A DNA stretch of 62,000 nucleotides, from positions 2,202,655 to 2,264,654 of the forward strand of contig NMRA01000002.1 of NCBI GenBank assembly GCA_002633005.1, read 5' to 3'. A model generated the notes under the pieces. The model worked only from the letters and a program-made list of their open reading frames with translations, had not been told where the DNA came from and made no database searches. This document shows, one piece after another, positions 10,166-20,463 of the stretch. Numbering within the stretch: the first letter of the stretch is position 1; each line of letters opens with the position of its first letter. Source of the stretch: Phoronis australis (Eukaryota > Phoronida > Phoronidae). The position numbers were made by a program, and so were the translations under genes.

Positions 10166-10528
10166 ATGCCGCGCTGTTGCTGCGTGCCGGGATGTACTCA
10201 TTATCGTCTCACACGTGCTTTGGGTACCTTGCGTCGCTTTCCGAAGGATGACACACTTCGCCGTACTTGGCTAGCTCGTTCATGTGAAGAACGCAGCGCT
10301 ACCCGTCCACGCAACGTACAAAGCAGTGGAGTGTGTGGCAAGCATTTTCTGCCGTCAGATTACGACAGAGATATGTACGCTGAATTGATGCTAGGTCCCT
10401 GCGAAACAACGTCTGAAGAAGGGTACCATACCGTCGCTGTTGATTTATGGCAGTGCTCCGTCGCCAACCCCGAGAAGTGCGTTTTTGAAGCGAGAAGACT
10501 CGTGAGCTGTGGCCACTATATACAGTGA
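10166..10528 (+). CDS. THAP-type zinc-finger protein, single-exon reading frame of 120 residues
   Basis: It starts MPRCCCVPGC and shows the C2CH THAP pattern: C6 and C10, then C57-G-K-H60, with F25-P26, W35 and a late Pro at 78. THAP domains bind DNA and occur in host regulators and in P-element- and Kolobok-type transposases. The finger is intact. The 40-residue tail (VAVDLWQCSVANPEKC and onward) is not recognised. It abuts a Polinton integrase fragment, so it is probably a transposon-derived first exon or stray domain. Expression is unknown. Confidence 0.65.
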   Translation: MPRCCCVPGCTHYRLTRALGTLRRFPKDDTLRRTWLARSCEERSATRPRNVQSSGVCGKHFLPSDYDRDMYAELMLGPCETTSEEGYHTVAVDLWQCSVANPEKCVFEARRLVSCGHYIQ

Positions 10529-10539
10529 CTGGAGGCACA

Positions 10540-10684
10540 CATTACACTATCTAGTGAGGTCCTACAAAAACACATACCACCGATCTAATAAGACCACGCC
10601 CTCGTCTGTCACACGAGCTAATCAAGAGACAGTATGGCAGACACTTTACGGATCGTATACGAAACAGACCAAACCGAAATTTAA
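10540..10684 (+). pseudogene. Polinton/Maverick integrase, fragment upstream of the inserted element
   Basis: The plus frame reads SYKNTYHRSNKTTPSSV, then WQTLYGSYTKQTKPKFK. This resembles the end of the retroviral-type integrase core and the linker to its C-terminal domain, as found in self-synthesising Polinton transposons. It stops exactly at a TTAA (10681-10684) and resumes at 12398. No catalytic core lies upstream, so this is a relic. Confidence 0.65.
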
Positions 10685-12397
10685 AGTAGAATACCACCCG
10701 ATATAATTAGTGTCTTTTACCGTCTTAATCGCTCTATATTCACATCGCCTCTTATACAGTCTACCTCACCTTGCCGAGAGGTGTCGCGGTAACCTGTGAG
10801 GAAGGTGAGAAACGACGCAGCGACGTCTGCAGAGTGAATTCCGCTATATTGCGGTGCATCGTTCCGGCTTGTCCGAACTATGAAGCTGCGAAGAAAGCGG
10901 ATATATCGTTTTTTTGACTACCTCGAGAGACCGAAATGCTTAAGAAGTGGCTCGCGATAGTGAAGAATGAGAGGTTAATAGCAAGTATGAGGCCGTGAAA
11001 CATCTGCGTGTCTTTGGCCGGCATTTAATCGACAGTGATTTCTCTGACGAATTCCGGCGTACCAAAGAACTATTCATATGTTCCGTTGCCTGTGCATGTT
11101 CACGGCGCCTGTCTAGTATTGCTTGATTAGTGTATTCCGGCTTGAACTGATAGCCTGTGAAACCTACCGATCCGACCCGTGAAGTCTTCGTCGGATGAGC
11201 TCTTAACTAAGACGGGATTGGCGCCGGGCGAGTTGCCATTTAGACGTTTATTATTGTGCGTTCTGTTTAAAAATGAATTATTCTCATCCTAACCAATGTT
11301 TTTATGAAACTGAAACAAAGTCTGTCTCATTAGATACAATTTATAATGCCTTTGCAGTATTCGTGAGTGCAAATGTTGAGAAGCCAGCAATGAATAAACC
11401 ACTGCGTTACCGGCTTTTGATGCCGGCAACAAGGGTAATATTGATCGGGCACCGAGGCTGTGTGAGTGCATGCTAATTCAGTGTTTGCCGACAGAAATCT
11501 ATTGTGAAACAATTACTCGATTTTATACGCTATGGTCACATGTTAAGGGAATCTTTATTTACTGAGAAATACAACTAATGTACATTATTCAAATCATTGT
11601 TACTGTAAAACCTTTGCTTTGATGGTCTGTGGAAGGGGAACCCGATTCGCGGCCCCCGACAAGAAAGAAGATTTTCAGTTTCGTGGCTAATTCACATAAG
11701 TAATTACGTGCACATTACTTTTTGGGCTCACTATTCTTGTAGTCTTTTCGTGACTGGAGGTTTAGTTTCCAACTGAAGCTGGTTTATGTTCGTACCAGTC
11801 TCGGCGGCCGCGACGGGCCTGATCGGGTTCCGAGCCACTGGCCGGGATATCGAGTCAGTCCGGCCGCGACGGGCCTGATCGGGTTCCGAGACACTGGCCG
11901 GGATAAGCGTTTTGTGTCTTTAGAACTAAAAAAAATCACAAGTATAAACAAAATATATTTAGGTTCTTCTGTCTGTATTTCACCGAGGAATATATTTCGA
12001 AGTTACCTCCGAGCAGACCCCAATTTCCTGTTACGGACCGTGGTAAATTAGCCTGCCGAACTTTGTAGGCTACGGTGTGTCCAAATACCAATATATCCGC
12101 AACAGCGAAATAAAACAACTCGCTTTTATAAGAACTCGGTGTATTTTCAAGGGTTTTACATCGAAGTTTGATGATTTATTGGTGTTAAACGATGAATTCA
12201 AGCGATAAGCTGACACCAGTAACCAGTGTTGTGAACTGCTGAACAGACTGCGTGTGAAACCAATGACGTCATTGGATAATTTCAACACCTCCGTCTACCG
12301 TGAGGTGTCAGGTAACGCAACCGAACGTGTCGTTATCGATTAGAACTACTCGATATAAATTGATACAAAATAGGTTGTTTTTGGGTGGCATTCTCCT
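10685..12397 (+). mobile_element. TTAA-flanked, THAP-associated DNA transposon (Kolobok-like), full-length copy with both ends
   Basis: 1713 bp flanked by TTAA at 10681-10684 and 12398-12401. The 15-bp ends AGTAGAATACCACCC and GGGTGGCATTCTCCT are inverted repeats with two mismatches. It contains a decayed THAP segment (10840-11130) but no transposase, so it is non-autonomous. THAP plus TTAA duplication fits the Kolobok superfamily; piggyBac also uses TTAA but has no THAP. It sits inside the Polinton integrase frame. Copies or fragments lie at 7772-8143, 14041-15035, 16895-17257, 17606-18314 and 34277-35851. Confidence 0.75.
10840..11130 (+). pseudogene. Decayed THAP domain inside the TTAA element
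   Basis: The frame reads [20 protein letters not shown], then LPRETEMLKKWLAIVKNE, with in-frame stops. The first Cys pair, central Trp and a late FGRHF-like block are recognisable. A better preserved copy lies on the minus strand at 35410-35694. Confidence 0.6.
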
Positions 12398-12720
12398 TTA
12401 AGACCGGTGACCGAGTTGTTATAAGCATGGCAAAACGTCCTTTCAAGAAGGGATATTTACCCAATTGGACTGAAGAATTCTTCACTATTGATAAAGTGGT
12501 CTCAAGCACACCGACAACATACAAAGTGATGGATGATCACGGAGAAATACTCGAAGGAACGTTTTACCAACTGGAGCTTCAAAAAGTATCCAATAGAAAC
12601 GTATACAAATTGGAGAGCGTTCTCAAAGCGCGTCAAAGAAAAAAAGCAGACACGAATATCTCGTGAAGTGGGCGGGATATCCCGATTCCTTCAATGCGTG
12701 GGTTAACAATTTGTCACCCA
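12398..12720 (+). pseudogene. Polinton/Maverick integrase C-terminal domain with chromodomain-like end
   Basis: Continues the fragment at 10540-10684 after the TTAA insertion. Seen: TGDRVVISMAKRPFKKGYLP, then NWTEEFFTIDKV, and after a frame break at 12663 KWAGYPDSFNAWV, the chromodomain signature. Inactive: split by an insertion and frameshifted. Confidence 0.7.
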
Positions 12721-12919
12721 TAACAATGGATACTCACACCATTACTCTCATTCAAATTTCAAACTCATGTATTTCAACATTTAAGGCCTTGGCCCACATG
12801 TTACGTAAAATTTACAGAATAACGCTGAGCAGCTTTTCCCTGAGAGCAGTGGCGTGAAATACAAATTTCGTTAGATTAATCTGGGCAATGGGCTCCGACA
12901 TTTACTCTCATTCACTAGA

Positions 12920-13160
12920 ATGAGTTCCAACGAAACGGACACAACCGAGGAGAATTTTGAACTTGGTAATATTACAGAGAGACGCTGGCCGTTATTCGGA
13001 CGAAAAGTACCGAAAAAGGAAATTGTCTATTTTAGTCAAATGATCATCCTTTTCACCGTCATAGTGTAGAGTTTGTAGAATTTGACAACAGGGAACGACA
13101 AGCAGACTCTTTGCGAGACGCTGATTAGTGCTTCACTCTGGGTTGTCTTACCTAATCCGT
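12920..13160 (+). pseudogene. Small Polinton-type membrane protein, broken by stops
   Basis: ATG at 12920. The frame carries WPLFGRKVPKKEIVYFSQ and then a hydrophobic stretch, stops with TAG at 13067, but continues in the same frame with recognisable family-like sequence and a second TAG. Its position after integrase and before a capsid-like frame fits a Polinton gene array. Function of this small protein is unknown. Confidence 0.5.
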
Positions 13161-13172
13161 CTTTAGCCAAGA

Positions 13173-13530
13173 ATGGCACCTGAATCGATGTTCTATCTCA
13201 CACTTCCGAGCAACAGCTCCATGGACTATTTCCCCGACAACACACTCGCGCAGTTTAAGACTACGGTAAATTTCCCAGATACATAGACCTGGACGGATTT
13301 TGGGAGGTAGGGCTTGCTTAAATTCAATGTCCTAACATGTATTGCAACATAACACACAGCGAAGCTTGGATGAGAACGATGCTAGGAAGGAACGACGGAT
13401 ATGCGCTCAAGACTCTCGCTCCGGGATTTTACTACAGCCCAAAAGAACTCGTCAAGAGTGTCCAAACCATGCTTAGAGAAACTTGGGGTTCAGGCAGAGA
13501 TAAAAAAATTAAACAATGAGACTAGCAAGA
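13173..13530 (+). pseudogene. Polinton minor-capsid-like protein, N-terminal fragment, frameshifted
   Basis: Begins MAPESMFYLTLPSNSSMDYF and continues in shifted frames with a DLDGFWEVGLL block and a LAPGFYYSPKELVKSV block. These resemble the N-terminus of the penton/minor-capsid-like protein found in Polintons. At least two frameshifts; the rest of the protein is absent. Identification rests on family resemblance seen by eye. Confidence 0.5.
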
Positions 13531-14040
13531 TTCTGGTCGCGAAAATCGTTAGAGCCACATGGATGAACGCGAGCATGAATTGCGTTGAAAAACTTTATTC
13601 GCTTCTTACTTGTAGCTGCTCGGGTCAACTGTGACATACAAAAAACTTTCTATAAGACAATTGAACAATACGTTGGTCGTTTACAAAATTACAATACTAA
13701 TATTTAACATTGCATACATACTTATTCAAACAGACGTCAAACTACTTGAGGCAATGGAAATTAAAAATACAGAATGCGCGTTACAATTACTTTGAAGTTC
13801 TGACTATGTAACAAAACTAGGTACAATATACTTACACCAATTGGCAGCATAAATCACGACGATACTGGAATATACTCAACTCATCGGTAAGGACGTTGAA
13901 ATACGAATGAGCCAAATTGGCGCGTTACAGCTATAAACCATGGTCTGGTAAACAGTCTTAAGTATGCAAAATTCTATTGAAGAATTAGTCACGTGGGGGA
14001 AATAGACGCGGTAGAAGCTGCACAGCAAACACATAAGCCA
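13531..14040. other. Unassigned sequence between Polinton relic and element fragment
   Basis: AT-rich, no convincing coding sequence. It may contain the decayed Polinton end. Confidence 0.4.
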
Positions 14041-15035
14041 CGAAACCGAAAATCTACTTACTTGTCGACGGGGGCCGCGAAGTTGGGTCCCCTTCCACAG
14101 ACCGTCAGGGCAAAGGTTGTACAGTAACAATGATTTGAATAATGTAGTTGTATTGATAAATAAAGATTCCCCTAACATGTCACCATAGCATATAAAATTG
14201 AGTACTTGATTCACAACAGCTTTCTGTCAGCAAACACTGAATTAGCAGGCGCTCACACGGCCTCGGTGCCCGTTCATTACCTTTATTGCCGGCACCAAAA
14301 AAGCCGGTGACACAATAGTTTATTCATTGCTGGCTTCTCAACATTTGCACTCACGATTACTGCAAAGGCATTACAAATTGTATCTAATGAGACATACTTT
14401 GTTTCAGTTTTATAGAAGCGTTGGTTAGGATGAGAATAATTCATTTTGATACAGAACGCATGGCAATTCACCCGGCGCCAATCCCGACTCAGTCAAGAGC
14501 TCATCCCACGAAGACTGACTTCACGGGTCGGGTCGTTAGGTTTCACAGGCTATCAGTTCGAACCAGAATACACTGATCACGAAATACTAGAGAGGTGCCG
14601 TGAACATGCATAGGCAACGGAACGTATGGATAGTTCTTTGGTAAGCCGAAATTCGGCAGAGAAATCACTGTCGAGGAATTGCCAGCCACGGACATGGACA
14701 TGTTTCATAGCCTCATACTTGCTATTAACAGCGTACCTTTCATTCTTCACTACCTCTAGCCACTTCCTAAGCATTTCGGGCTCTCGAGAAAGTCGAAAAA
14801 ACGATTACTCACTTTCTTTGCAGCTTCATAGTTCGGACAAGCGGGAACGATGCACCGCGATATAGTGGCATTCACTCTGCAGACGACCTATTGACGTCAA
14901 TGCGTCGTTTCTCACCTTCCTCACAGGTTAACGCGACTCCTCTTGGCAAGGTGAGGTCAACCATGTATGAGGCGATGTGGATATAGACCTATTAAGACGG
15001 TGAAAAAGGCTAATTAAATCGAGTGGCATTCTCCT
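14041..15035 (-). mobile_element. TTAA-type THAP-associated element, right-end fragment
   Basis: Aligned with 34911-35851. It ends with GTGGCATTCTCCT and TTAA (15036-15039). Contains a minus-strand THAP remnant ([20 protein letters not shown] at about 14700-14774). The left end is missing. Confidence 0.65.
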
Positions 15036-15039
15036 TTAA

Positions 15040-16010
15040 CCCCCATAGAGACAATTTCAAGGCAGATATGAATGATTCGTGTGATTTTTAGTAATATTTT
15101 CTAATTTTAGCATTTTTAAGGGCGATTTAGCTCTTATTTATAAGCGATTCTTAAGAACTAAGCATTCGAGAGTATATGAAGATGGCAAACCGAAAATTAT
15201 TGTTTTGTTTAGTTAAAGCCTGCATCAAAGGAAATGCATCGTTGTCTGCAATACAAAAACGGAAAAAATAACGAATTATAAATTCTTATTATTTCAAAAT
15301 AGTTCTTATGCGAAGTTTTTTCACACCTACTAGTATCTGTGCATACCAGTTTTCTATTCGGAATTACGCATGGTACTCGGCATTGAATGTTTGATTGGTC
15401 ACAATTCGCATTGGTTGCTTTTCCGGCGCCATTAACAACATGCCTGAACTGAAATGCATGCTTTACCGATTAATTTTTGTAGCTGGTGAAGATTTAATTA
15501 GGATACAATCGTAGACTTGCTGTTATAAGAAAAGCAGTTTTGTATAATTTCCTTGTTTGTTCTAAAACTTTTAGAAATATTCTACATACACCAAAGTGAA
15601 GTGTCCAATCAATTGACATCGCACTGCGCTAAAATTAGTTGAAATTGTTTTGAAATCGTTTGTGTTTGATAGTCGATTTTTTCAAGGTATCGTTATGTGT
15701 CATTATAAGACACATATATTTTTTAAATTCTGTTTAAATTGCGCTTTTGATTCATGTTTTATAACTTTTTACTTTCTAGTTCAAGTTACATCAAAGCAAA
15801 AATGTGAAGAATCTTAATTGATTTACAGTAGCAGGCTACATTTGGCTCATGAAGTGTGAAGCTTACTCAAATACTTGATACTTGCAGCCTCACATTAGGT
15901 GACGGGATGTGGTGTGCAAACCATACTTAAACATGTTTGTGATAAACATGAAGATTTTTACCGTTCTTCAAACCGTTCTAAATCAAAATCACCAAAACTG
16001 AATGCCTAAC
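15040..16010. other. AT-rich intergenic DNA repeated at 18319-19300
   Basis: Almost the same sequence recurs after the contig join. No gene seen. Confidence 0.7.
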
Positions 16011-16030
16011 AAAAAAAAAAAAAAAAAAAN
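16011..16030. other. Poly(A) run ending in a single N: probable contig join
   Basis: The sequence runs into a 17- to 19-base A tract and one n at 16030, then restarts with material matching 6914 onward. Confidence 0.8.
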
Positions 16031-16894
16031 GTCAGCACTTCAGCTACTAAACCCGATTTCTCAGCGGGAGACAGTTAACATGTGTCTCAGATGTTAAATT
16101 CGGTTGTGGCCGTCCACTATTAAATTTTGACATTTGCGCTTTCACAGACGCGACTAATTTGTTGCGTGTGTTCGTCTAAAGCAAATACGTTTCAGCGACT
16201 TCGAATGAAAAAATGTAAAACTAGGTAAAGAAGTATACTAATTTGACGACCGAATGCCACGAAATTAGCGGACGGTGTTCTAGTAGTAAACTGCTTTGAT
16301 AACCTGGCAGAAATTGCGTATCTCAAAGCAGCTCTTCCGGCTTCAGGAGGAAACTCGGCTATGGCAATGAGTAGCTGCAACAGCAGTAGCGTGGTAGCAA
16401 GCACTAACAGTAATAATAACAGAAATAGTCGTACGATTAGTGCTAGTACTGGCAGTAAGTAGTACACGTAGTAGTAATAAGAGTAGTATCAGTTGTAGTA
16501 ATAGCACTAGCCCTAGAATTAGCATTGAATTAATAGCAGTAGTAGTAATAGAAGAAGTATTGCCACTGCTAGTAGAAGTAGTAGTAGTGGTGGTTGTGAG
16601 TAGTAAAAATAGCACTAATAGCTACATATTATAGCGTTAAGTAGTACTCCACTGGACATTGACGATGTCTTGATTTCAGGATGTTTTAAGCATACATGTA
16701 GCTTGAACTGAACAATGACACAGCACTTTTAAACGAGGTGCAAAAGCAGTGACGAACTTTTATAATGCAAATAATTGAAAACACGATAATACTGTTTGCG
16801 CGGTGTCAGTTAAGCTATTAACTTCAACAAAACAGGGTAAACATAATGGACGCCCTCTCCATCAAAGGAGATAGTATATTCGATGACCCTAAAC

Positions 16895-17257
16895 TCATGC
16901 TACGGACCTTGCTAAATTGGCCTGCCGAACTCTGTAGGCTACGGTGTGTCCAAATACCAGTAAATCCGTAACAGCGAAATAAAACAACACGTTTTTATAA
17001 GAATTCGGTGTATTTTTAAGGATTTTACATCGAAGTTTGGTGATTCATTGGTGTTAAACGTTGAATTCAAGCGATACGCTAACACCACTAACCCGTGTTG
17101 TGAACTGCTGAACAGAACAATTACGTCATTGGATAATTTCAACACCTGCTCCGTCTGCCGTCTGGTGTCAGGTAACGCAACCGAACCTGCCGTTATCGAG
17201 TAGAACTACTCGATCTAAATTGATACAAAATAGGTTGTTTTTGGGTGGAATTTTCTA
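16895..17257. mobile_element. Solo end of the TTAA-type element, second copy of 7772-8143
   Basis: Same truncated end as at 7772-8143, with a mutated terminal repeat (GGGTGGAATTTTCTA) and TTAA at 17258-17261. Confidence 0.65.
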
Positions 17258-17610
17258 TTAAGTGACGACCAAGAATATTCAGATATCGTTGATCTCTATA
17301 TCATGTGATTTTTCGGAAAATCTTCCACGTTCGATGCCTTAGGAAGATGGATCGGCGTTTAGTGCTATACGAAGATTTGCTACCGTCAGTTTCTTGTCTT
17401 TCCATGGAACCTGCATTCTGTTGAGGATACCTTAGGTCGCAATCGACAAGAAACATTGTTGTGTCCATTTTCATACTCGGACGATATTGGAAATACTTTC
17501 GAAGTCAGAATTTTAGAATTATCGTCTGTAATTATGCGGTTTTTAAGGCTACTGTCCTAACAAATTGCTTCGTTTTCAACCCGCAAAGTAGGCCTATACC
17601 TGTAAATACA

Positions 17611-18314
17611 GCACTCACGATTACTAAAACGGCATTACAAATTGTATCTAATGATGCATACTTTGTTTCAGTTTTATATAAGCGTTGGTTACGATGAGAA
17701 TAATCCATTTTGAAACAGAACGCATGATAATAATCGTATACATGGCAATTCACCCGGCGCCAATCCCGACTCAGTCAAGAGCTCATCCGACGAAGACTTC
17801 ACGGGTCGGGTCGTTAGGTTTCACAGGCTATCAGTTCGAACCAGAATACATTGATCACGAAATACTAGAGAGGTGCCTTGAACATGCATAGGCAACGGAA
17901 CGTATGGATAGTTCTTTGGTAAGCCGAAATTCGGCAGAGAAATCACTGTCGACGAAATGCCGGCCACAGACACGGAGATGTTTCACAGACTCACACTTGC
18001 TATTAACAGCTCACCTTTCATTCTTCACTACCGCCAGCCACTCCCTAAGCATTTCGGGCTCTCGAGGAAGTCGAACAAACGATATACTCACTTTCTTCGC
18101 AGCTTCATAGTTCGGACAAGCGAGAACAATGCACCGCCATATAGCTGCATTCACTCTGCAGACGAACCATTGACGTCAATGCGTTGTTTCTCACCTTTCT
18201 CACAGGTTAACGCGACACCTCTCGGCAAGGAGAGGTCGACCGTATATGAGGCGATGTGGATATAGACCTATTAAGACGGTGAAAATGGCTAATTAAATCG
18301 AGTGGCATTCTCCT
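17611..18314 (-). mobile_element. TTAA-type element, right-end fragment, second copy of 14350-15035
   Basis: Ends GAGTGGCATTCTCCT and TTAA (18315-18318). Carries the same THAP remnant on the minus strand. Confidence 0.65.
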
Positions 18315-19310
18315 TTAACCCCCATAGAGATAATTTCAAGGCATATACGAATGATTCATGTGATTTTTAGTAATATTTTCTAATTTTTACATTTTTAAGG
18401 GCGATTTAGCTCTTATTTATAAGCGATTCTTCAGAACTAAGCATTCGAGAGTATATGAAGCTGGCAAACCGAAAATTATTGTTTTGTTTAGTTAAACCCT
18501 GCATCAAAGAAAATGCATCTTTGTCTGCAATACAAAAACGGAAAAAAACGAAATCACTCGGTGCATTAAAAAAATTATAAATTCTAATTATTCCAAAATA
18601 GTTCTTGTGCGAAATTTTTTCACACCTACTAATATCTGTGCATACCAGTTTTCTATTCGGAATTACGTATGGTACTTGGCATTGAGTGTTTGATTGGTCA
18701 CAATTCGCATTGGTTGCTTTTCCGGCGCCATTGACAACATGCCTGAACTGAAACGCATGCTTTACCGATTACTTTTTGTGGCTGGCGAAGATTTAATTAG
18801 GATACAATCGTAGACTTGCTGTTATAAGAAAAGCAGTTTTGTATAATTTTCTTGTTTGTTCTAAAACTTTTAGAAATATTCTACATACACCAAAGTGAAG
18901 TGTCCAATCAATTGACATCGCACTGCGCTAAAATTAGTTAAAATTGTTTTGAAATCGTTTTTGTTTGATAGTCGATAGTTTCAAGGTATCGTTATGTGTC
19001 ATTTTAGGACACATATATTTTCCGAATTCTGTTTAAATTGTGCTTTTGATTTATGTTTTATAACTTTTTACTTTCTAGTTCAAGTTACATCAAATCAAAA
19101 AGTGAATAATCTTAATTGATTTACATTAGCAGGCTACATTTGGGTCATGAAGTGTGAAGCTTACTCAAATTCTTGATCCGTGCAGCTTCACATTAGGTGA
19201 CGGGATGTGGCGTGCAAACCATACTTAAACATGTTTGTAATCAACATGAAGATTTTTACCGTTCTTTAAACCGTTCTAAATCAAAATCACCAAAACTGAA
19301 TGCATAACAA

Positions 19311-20318
19311 AAAAAAAAAAAAACACTTTCACACATGTGCATTTGTAAGCAATAATCGTCTGCTCCTATACGAGAATTTTATGCGCGTGCATCTATATGC
19401 AAAACATTTGAGAAGTTTTTCCTTGAAAAAATTATTAATTCGGATATGCATATGCATAATTATACTGAAACGAGGAAGAATCATTCAATCTACCTCGTCG
19501 TTGACGCTCTCAAAGGACGTTGTCACCGTCGATTGTGAATAGCTTGAGATATGCTGTAAAAATTATTTTGATATATAGAACATGTACATACCATTGATAT
19601 TTGGAAGCCTTTTCTGAATAAAATCGTTCTGACATTTCCTGTTAATTACCAATTCATTTTATGAGACTCATTTGTAAATTAAAGATACCGTTTCCCTGTT
19701 TCTGCCAGTTTACTGTTAGGAGTGAAATCCAAAAGACAAGTATCACTAGGGAACATTTCATGCACAACAGACAATGTGTATATTTACAGTTTACCACGAC
19801 TTTTTTAAGTAAAAAGTGAATCTCGGTGTCAGGCATTCAAGATTGAGTTAGAAATTAAAACATGTATCCAAACATGGTATACTAAATTGATATGCATCAA
19901 AATGAATATTCCCAATAAAGATGAGGTGGAGCGTCAGTCTTTAGGAACTGCCTATGAACGTCGTCACCAACTGATCACGTGTCAGACACTTGTAAGAATT
20001 GTAAATGGACTGCCACACTACGAGTAACGAGTAATCAATCACAATATACATGTATGTGCAGAAAACGACTCAGCGTCAACAGGGTCGTCCCAACGAGCCT
20101 GTTTGCGGATTTTTCCCAAAATGTCGAACAGGTAAATAGAGGTAAACATTTTGTTTTATTCGATCACTCATCAACTTTACAAGGTGCAGAAAAATCTACA
20201 AAATTCCGCAAAGTTAGGACCCCGATGAACGGGGTTAACAACGCAATGGAATCGGGCAATCAATTTTGAAATTTATTCTAATTTTGCCATGCCCTATATT
20301 GAAATAAATAATCTCAAT
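19311..20318. other. Intergenic DNA downstream of gene B
   Basis: AT-rich, with no gene or transposon recognised. It must hold the 3' UTR of gene B just below 20319. I see no clear AATAAA whose use could be claimed. Confidence 0.5.
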
Positions 20319-20463
20319 CTACAGCCTGTCTTCGGCTTCAATTGCTTTGTCCAAAGCAGGATTACTGTACGCCATTTCTTCTGCATCACGTTTCTTGTAA
20401 CTCGGCACCACGTACAAGTTAGTGGTTTCATTATCTGGTCGTTTTTCATTCTTCTTGTCAGAC
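20319..20463 (-). CDS. SLC22 gene B exon 11 (cytoplasmic C-terminal tail and stop)
   Basis: Acceptor TTTTTTTTTTGTAG at about 20464-20477. It then reads [39 protein letters not shown] and ends EAEDRL with TAG at 20321-20319. The phase completes the AG left by exon 10. VPSYK(K/M)RD followed by MAYxN is shared with the gene C tail, which supports the call despite the 3.5-kb intron. Confidence 0.85.

Larger units (their letters stand above)
16031..19310. repeat. Block repeating 6914-8530 and 14350-16020 (probable alternative haplotype)
   Basis: 16031-17610 follows 6914-8530 and 17611-19310 follows 14350-16020, both at roughly 94 percent by eye. The switch is at about 17611, where TACAGCA joins CTCACGATTACT. 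This looks like the same locus lacking the 8.5-14.3 kb transposon-rich segment, laid end to end with its allele. Confidence 0.7.
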
